The position numbers were made by a program, and so were the translations under genes. Positions 20,151-25,724 of a DNA stretch of 25,724 nt are shown here, in pieces. The DNA is from Sphacelaria rigidula. Lineage: Eukaryota > Phaeophyceae > Sphacelariales. The stretch spans positions 1 through 25,724 of the forward strand of contig CAXNAA020000157.1 of NCBI GenBank assembly GCA_964200075.2, written 5' to 3'. Within the stretch, counting starts at the first letter, position 1; each line of letters starts with the position of its first letter. Under the pieces are notes generated by a model that saw only the letters and a list, made by a program, of their open reading frames with translations, ran no database searches and was not told the origin of the DNA.

Positions 20151-20340
20151 GAAAAACGTCCTGCTCACACTCCCGAACCTGACGGCAGGTAGTAGCGCGA
20201 GTGGTACGAGAGGTAGGTCGTCTACTTCGAAGCAGTTGATGTCAGCTGCCCAGGTGCGCGATCCAAAAAACATACATAATATGGTTATTTTCCAGGATGG
20301 AGACAGCTGCCCATAAACAGCATGGCACGACAAACTAGCC
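20151..20340. promoter_or_regulatory. Divergent promoter region between aldolase and eEFSec genes
   Basis: The two start codons are 190 bp apart and face away from each other, so this stretch must hold both 5' UTRs and at least the core promoters, unless either gene has an upstream non-coding exon. An AT-rich segment with CATACATAATATGG (about 20269-20284) is the only TATA-like sequence. The plus-strand start has a strong context, TAGCCATGG. Confidence 0.5.
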
Positions 20341-23300
20341 ATGGCTTTGAATTTGAATGTTGGAGTATTGGGTCATGTGGACTGCGGAAAAACCTCTCTG
20401 GTGAAGGCATTATCGTCAGTTCTATCTACGGCATCTCTTGACAAGAATCCGCAGGTGTGGTTCTGTTGCTGAGTGCTGTCAGCTGCCAGACAGCACAGAA
20501 TAGCAGCGCAATCTGTAGCGTAGAGTAGGCTTTTACGCGATTGTAGTGGCGCACCCATGTCACGGACGGCCGTTGCTATAGGAACAATATGTAGTAACGT
20601 ACAGGATAGGTAGCTAAGCACGCAATGCCGACAGTAGTTGCTGCGGCTGTTTCGTAAGTCTCCCCGCAGGACTACCACAGTCTAGGTGACGGAATATAGC
20701 ACCCCCCCGCGCGCGCGCCGCGATGAGCCTTGAACCTCGATACTCCAAAAGCGGTTGAATCAATCCAACGTATTTTTTCGCTGGAAAGCTGTGATTGTGA
20801 TATTGACGTGTTCGCAGTCTCTCGGGGATGTAGAAGATCAATCCTCCCGGACAAAGAGATTGAGTAGCACACCACCGGGGGTGTTGTACCCCGTCACCCA
20901 CGCCGTATTGTCTGTCCCCATGCTGAACGTTCCAGGTAGTGGAAGTTTCACTCTGCATTCTGTATTCAGCAATGGAGCTACGCACCATGTTACCCGCGGA
21001 TTTCGGTCGACTCCCATCGTCTCTGATATTCTGCAGTGCTCCCTCCTGTTTGAATAAATATGCCTGCAGTTGTTTTCGCCGTGTTGGCAGCTGTGACACA
21101 ATGTACGTACCAGCCAGCACAGTCTATTCCTCGCTCGCCCACTCAGTCCGTCTCCTACTCGGAGATTCATCCATGGTGATTATTTGTGCTGGATCGTTTG
21201 TTCGTATGTGCTGCTGTGCTGTGACTGCAAGTCGCGAGAGCGAGGAATAACTTTGGACCTGGGCTTCTCTGCTTTCACTGTCGCTGTTCCTGACCATCTA
21301 CCCAAAGACACGTACAGCAGTCTACAGTTTACCCTGGTGAGCACTCGTTTCCGTTATTTTGCTGGTGCTACAATTAGTATGGTAGTGTCACATGACTCGT
21401 GCAACTATTTTTTGGATAAATGAATCCTCGACTTGTCATGATTCTGCTGACGGTCCGTGCAATGTCTAGTGTTGGAGGCAAGGTTCTCGTCATGCCGTAT
21501 GGTGCATACAAAGCGACGGCTGATCTATCTCTTCCCTCGATACGCTTGGTCATCGACCACGGTCGCTCTGAATATATCATTTTTTGCCGATATCATGTCT
21601 TACTTTGAGCCCCGTCTAAACCCTGAGATCGCTTCTTATGGTCCGTAAAAAAGGTTTATCGGGAAACTGTCTCTTTGACTCTTCGGCGACGTTTTTTGCC
21701 CGAGAAAAAGACTAGACGGATTCTGACAGCTCGGGATGATCTGGTCTACTACCCGGGGAGTCTGGCACGCTCATCTGCAGCTATGTCATGTACACTACTA
21801 AGCAATGTCAAAGATGTAGTATTCCCTGTCTTGAAGGCCCCCCTCCCTCCCCCTTTTTTGCAGGTGGATTGTCCTGGGCATGCGTCTCTCATTCGCACCA
21901 TTATCGGCGGGGCGCAAATATTGGACATGATGCTATTGGTCGGTGAGGCGAAGATGTTAACATATTGCATTTTCGTCATTTTTCTTTTGGCATCAAGCAC
22001 AAGTACCCCGCTCAGCGTGTCCTCCCCGATGCCTTGCGGTCATTCGACTAGACCATCAAAGCTGGACGGATGATGAGTCAGTCGTCGTCATGCCTTAAAC
22101 GCCTGCCACTGGGCTCACTGATGTATTCTGACCCCCAACGCTGTATATTGATCGCCCGCGTCGCTCTAACTTGGCAGTTGACGTGAACAAAGGGATGCAG
22201 GCGCAAACCGTTGAATGCGTTGTGATCGCAGAGGCAGTAATGGCAAAGGATGATGGAAGCAACATTATTGTTGTGCTAAATAAGGTGGGCAAAATACACC
22301 ATCTGCCGCACACCCGCGGTGGATTCGCAAGTAGGCGCAATGCCCCTGGTTACTCGCACTTGCAATGAGAAAATTGCAGCCAGTTGGCGCTTTCACCCGG
22401 GGTCGCTTCACTTGGTGCATGTATATACAATCTGCCTGATACAATCCAGTATGTGACCGCGTTTCCCCTAATACTGGCTCTACACGGGAAGACGCTGCTC
22501 GAAATTATTTATGTGCTCATCACTTGGGCCTCAATACTCGAGCTTCACTGCACCCTTGGCAGATAGATTTGATTCCAGAGGCCGAGCGAGAGCAGAAGAT
22601 CGACCAGGCCAAGAGGGATATCACTGCACAGCTTGCGCGAACAAAGTGAGTTATTTGCTCCCGAGAGCACTACGTGTACCCTGCCGGCTGCCTGGGCCGA
22701 ACTTATCACTAACATATGTGCCTTAGTGAAGGCTTCTGTTGGGATGGCCGAACTTTTCGGTTGTACTCGGCCCAACGCTACCGGTATGTGTTTCAATACC
22801 TCCCGCTTCGCAGGTTATCTCGTGCTTCCATCGTGTGCTGTGCGGCGGTCGTGGGCGGTGAAAAAATCGCTGCTGCTGCGTCAAGACCTACCAAAGATCC
22901 AAAGCGCAAGGCTGAGAAAGGACGGGGTGGCCACGGACGGGATGCGATTACTGGCGGGAAATCAGGTCGATCGGCAGATCGGGAAAGCGATGGACAAATG
23001 ATTGACTACGAAACAGCGTCGGTTGGGGTCGCTGAGGTGGCGGCAGAGCTAACCCAGCGGGCACGGTTACCGGACAGGAGAGCCAAAGCGCCGCTCTATT
23101 TCGCTTTTGATCACTGTTTCTCCGTACGTGGAGTAGGGACGATTTTGACTGGAACCGTGCTGGCGGGAGAAGTGAAGGTGCGCCGTCGATGGGCGAGACA
23201 GACGGCAAATTGAGCGGAACGGTGGTTGTCGGGAACGGTAGCTCGTGTCAACGTTTTGAGTTCGTAACATATCTGATGCCGACTGATTTTGCCGGCGCAG

Positions 23301-24686
23301 GTGAATCAGTTCGTGGAACTCCCTGCCTTGCGGTTGCAGAAGAAGGTCAAGTCTATGCAGATGTTCCGCAAGCCGGTCACCGTCGCTAGGTAAGAAATTC
23401 GCCTCAAAGGGACTCGCCATCTCCCGGTGGTGTGGGGGTGAATATCTGCTCTCTTGCTGAAATGCAACAACGTGGGCCCCGCTGCGAATTATCCAGGGCA
23501 GGCGATCGCGTGGGGATATGCTTGAGCGGCCTCGATGCGAAGTTGCTGGAGCGAGGTGTTGCCGCTGCTCCTGGTTCTATACGGCCAGTCACTGCTGCAG
23601 TTGCCCTTGTTCGCAAGGTACGATGACACTGGGTCTTGATCAATATCTAACTCTAGAGGCGAAGGACTACTCTTTGCAAACATGCCCAATGTTTGTAAGC
23701 CTCAGCGGCTTGGGTTCACGCAGAAGTGCTCTGATACACTGCCGTTGTGTTTTCTGTTATTGGATCGTTCGCTGCAGGTGTCCGTGTTCAGTGGTCTCTG
23801 TCGCAGTGGTGCTTACTACCATGTGTCCTTGGGCCATGCCACCGCCATGGCCACGGTAACCTTCTTTGGGGCGGAGGAGCTGAAGAACGGGTGGCGGGCT
23901 CTGATCGAAGCGGACACCAAGAATAACCACTCGCTAGTGGCCGAAGGCTGGGAGGAAGTTTGGTCTCTGGATGACATGGCCAGCTTACCATTTCCTTGGG
24001 GCGCAGAATTTGCCCAGCAATCAGAGCTTCTTGGGCAAGCTCGAGTTAACTCCGAAGGCTCAGTGGCCCTTGGTCGTGGGCAATCAGAAGGTCACGCGAG
24101 CCCTCTTCAGTACTGTCTTCTACAATTCCACAGCCCCGTCATAACACCTCCAAGCAGCGTCGTGCTGGGTAGCAGGCTGGACAGTATGGCGTCGGGTGCC
24201 GGGAGCGGGAGCACCCATGCAGATAGCAGCGATTACTTGGCAGGCGCGGGCGAGGCAAACTGCCGGATTGCTTTTTATGGTCGTTTGGTGGGAGGAGCTG
24301 TCGACGACGGGAGCAAGCGCACAAGGCCATCTGATGCAGACGGGGGGCTCGGTTTTGGGACGGAGGCAGGTCAACTCAAGCTGTTCAACGAGAAGGTCAA
24401 GACGGGATGTGTTTTTCGTGTAGGAGGCGGAAGTGGAACGGCGGAGCGGGGCGTCGGTGAGGGCTCAACGCTTGAAGTGTACGGAAAGGATCTGTTCAAG
24501 AAGGAGACCAACATGTCACCATTTGTGGGTATGCTCGTGCAAACAGAGGTAAGAAGTATGTCTTGCAGTTGTGCTCCGCATTGTGGTACTACTGCTCATT
24601 CTACGGCACAGTTGGGGGTGCGAATCGGGGGGGTGTTGGCCTCCGAAGTGTGTTCGGGCTGTTCGACAACATTTCTCCCACCATAG
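20341..24686 (+). CDS. EEFSEC: Selenocysteine-specific elongation factor eEFSec, 10 exons, C-terminus aberrant
   Basis: This GTPase delivers Sec-tRNA(Sec) to ribosomes at UGA codons with SECIS-bound SBP2. Exons: 20341-20454, 21232-21336, 21864-21942, 22178-22284, 22563-22645, 22814-23177, 23301-23389, 23497-23617, 23778-24548 and 24612-24686; phases agree, 635 residues. GTPase motifs are G1 GHVDCGKT (11-18), RERGIT (40-45), G3 DCPGH (75-79) and NKID (134-137, split by an intron). Family-specific blocks are STASLDKNPQ, LDLGFSAF, LVVDVNKGMQAQ, FDHCFSVRGVGTILTGT, VNQFVELPAL, KKVKSMQMF, GDRVGICL, KLLERGV, CRIAFYGRL and GKDLFKKETN. These separate it from EF-Tu and EF1A. A low-complexity Lys/Gly/Arg insert follows the GTPase domain (exon 6), and Ser/Gly-rich inserts enlarge exon 9. 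The last exon gives only 24 residues after VQTE, lacking the FG.SGKF block and the end of domain IV. Identity is very secure; the terminal exon is not. Confidence 0.94.
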
Positions 24687-25180
24687 ACATATCATTTTTT
24701 CTTCCGTTTTTCCGATATGTGTTGACTCGATTTTAGATTGCATCGTTTTGATGGGACGTGCATGAATCGAGGCTACGCCCTCCCTATTCTGAGGGTGCAG
24801 ACGTCTCCTCACCGCTGACAGAGAGGGAGCTATAACCTCTTTTATCGAACCATTTCAAAGCGTACCCTCAAAACCTCAAATATCAATCATTATCCGGTTT
24901 ATGACGTGAGCGCGTGCTGTGCGATGACAAGGAGGTCATAGGCCTGCATTGGCATGTAAAGCACACAACGCAATAAACCTTGAACGAATCGCACACGTCG
25001 CCGAGAAGCGTTGGTTAGGCGAAGTCGACACCTCGCAGGATGCTCGCGCCCAACCCGCTGGCCTCAATAAAACCACATGAAAAAAACATAGACGATAGGG
25101 GGCTAGAGGAAACGTCGGACGAGAGGTCTTGGCCGGAGTAACTGTGTCTTGCTACGTGCGTGTGTCCATATATTGTCTCC

Positions 25181-25299
25181 CCCTTGTCCAAAAAATAAAA
25201 TACAACCATCCATCCCCAAACAATCTGTCTTTCCCTTGTCCAAACTGGTGGGATATTCCTTCCCTTGTCCAAAAAATAAAATTCATGCAACCATCCACC
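25181..25299. repeat. CCCTTGTCCAAAAAATAAAAT direct repeats
   Basis: A 21-bp unit starting CCCTTGTCCAAA and ending AATAAAAT is identical at 25181-25201 and 25262-25282. A shortened copy of its first 12 bases lies at 25233-25244. Both full copies are followed within a few bases by CAACCATCCA. This looks like a locally duplicated A-rich tail or a short interspersed element end. Confidence 0.85.
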
Positions 25300-25310
25300 C
25301 TCTATCAACC

Positions 25311-25330
25311 TTTAATTAATTAATTAATTC
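25311..25330. repeat. TTAA microsatellite
   Basis: About four and a half tandem TTAA units, beginning 12 bp after the last CCATCCA motif of the preceding repeats. Confidence 0.9.
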
Positions 25331-25623
25331 TATAGGTGTATTGTTGTTGCTCGACCATTTATGTTTGGCCCTTTTCGTTACATACTGTGGGTCCGATTCT
25401 ATTTCCTGATTTTCCTTTTACCCTAACATCGGGTGGTAGCCCTATTAATGCACTCCGGCAACTTCTCATGAAAAACATGCTGCCGCTCGTATTTCCAGCC
25501 GCACAGGGCACCCATGCTGGAGAGTGTGGCTGTGTACACGAATAGACGAAGCCATCGTGGCTGTGTCTTGATCCTATTTTTGCTGTTGAGTCTGTCGGGA
25601 CCGCCATACTGGCCGTCCTGCCT

Positions 25624-25647
25624 GTATGGCATAGTGTATGGCATAGT
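25624..25647. repeat. Perfect 12-bp tandem duplication
   Basis: GTATGGCATAGT is present twice, head to tail, at 25624-25635 and 25636-25647. Confidence 0.95.
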
Positions 25648-25724
25648 GCGGGGAGCACATTTGTTTGCGCAGAAAATATTCCACGGTTAGGATAAATCAT
25701 CACGACTCAAAATCACCAAATTCA

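Larger units (their letters stand above)
24687..25724. other. Non-coding region downstream of eEFSec
   Basis: No exon was recognised on either strand, and in particular no continuation of eEFSec domain IV. AATAAA-type sequences occur at about 24972 and 25066. It contains the CCCTTGTCC repeats, a TTAA microsatellite and a 12-bp duplication. Confidence 0.6.

Noticed and set aside
1-25724. tRNA, rRNA or CRISPR elements
   Set aside because: No B-box with a foldable cloverleaf, no rRNA core sequences and no regularly spaced repeats with unique spacers were seen; several TTCGAA/TTTGAAC strings lack the rest of a tRNA.
24687-25724. Missing eEFSec domain IV exons (family motif like FKRYVFD)
   Set aside because: Only FFRYVLTRF in the alternative frame at about 24710-24733 is vaguely similar, and no further supporting block follows, so no exon is called.

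Overview
The window is nuclear DNA from a photosynthetic eukaryote. Genes are split by many GT-AG introns (63 to about 2600 bp in the well-supported genes), intergenic space is wide and rich in simple repeats, and there are no operons or Shine-Dalgarno sites. One gene begins with a signal peptide whose predicted cleavage site is Ala|Phe followed by a Ser/Arg-rich stretch. This is the ASAFAP-type presequence of plastids derived from a red alga, which points to an ochrophyte stramenopile; a brown alga fits the long introns best. All exon models were built by eye from protein family motifs, splice consensus and phase agreement.

Layout: (1) 628-2442 (+), the 3' five exons of a 3,4-dihydroxy-2-butanone-4-phosphate synthase gene (ribB, riboflavin synthesis); its N-terminal coding part is not recognisable here and is probably off the left edge. 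(2) 2443-4709, intergenic, with a 15-bp minisatellite and a degenerate CGGGA-rich repeat block. (3) 4710-11964 (+), a ten-exon gene whose phases join into one 645-residue frame: plastid-type presequence, spermidine synthase, then a complete HAD phosphatase domain. This is the most notable gene in the window. (4) 12516-12976 (+), a possible small secreted LysM protein, tentative. (5) about 13000-16930, gene-poor DNA with hairpins, microsatellites and a purine-rich tract. (6) 16935-20150 (-), a two-exon KDPG/KDPGal-family aldolase that keeps the Schiff-base lysine but appears to have lost other catalytic residues. (7) 20341-24686 (+), a ten-exon selenocysteine-specific elongation factor gene (eEFSec), divergently transcribed from the aldolase across about 190 bp and apparently truncated or frameshifted at the C-terminus. 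(8) 24687-25724, non-coding, with short repeats.

The genes do not form one pathway. Riboflavin synthesis, plastid polyamine synthesis, a sugar-acid aldolase and selenoprotein translation are unrelated neighbours, as is usual for eukaryotic gene order. The functional link worth pursuing is inside the fusion protein, where a polyamine synthase that releases methylthioadenosine is joined to a HAD phosphatase.
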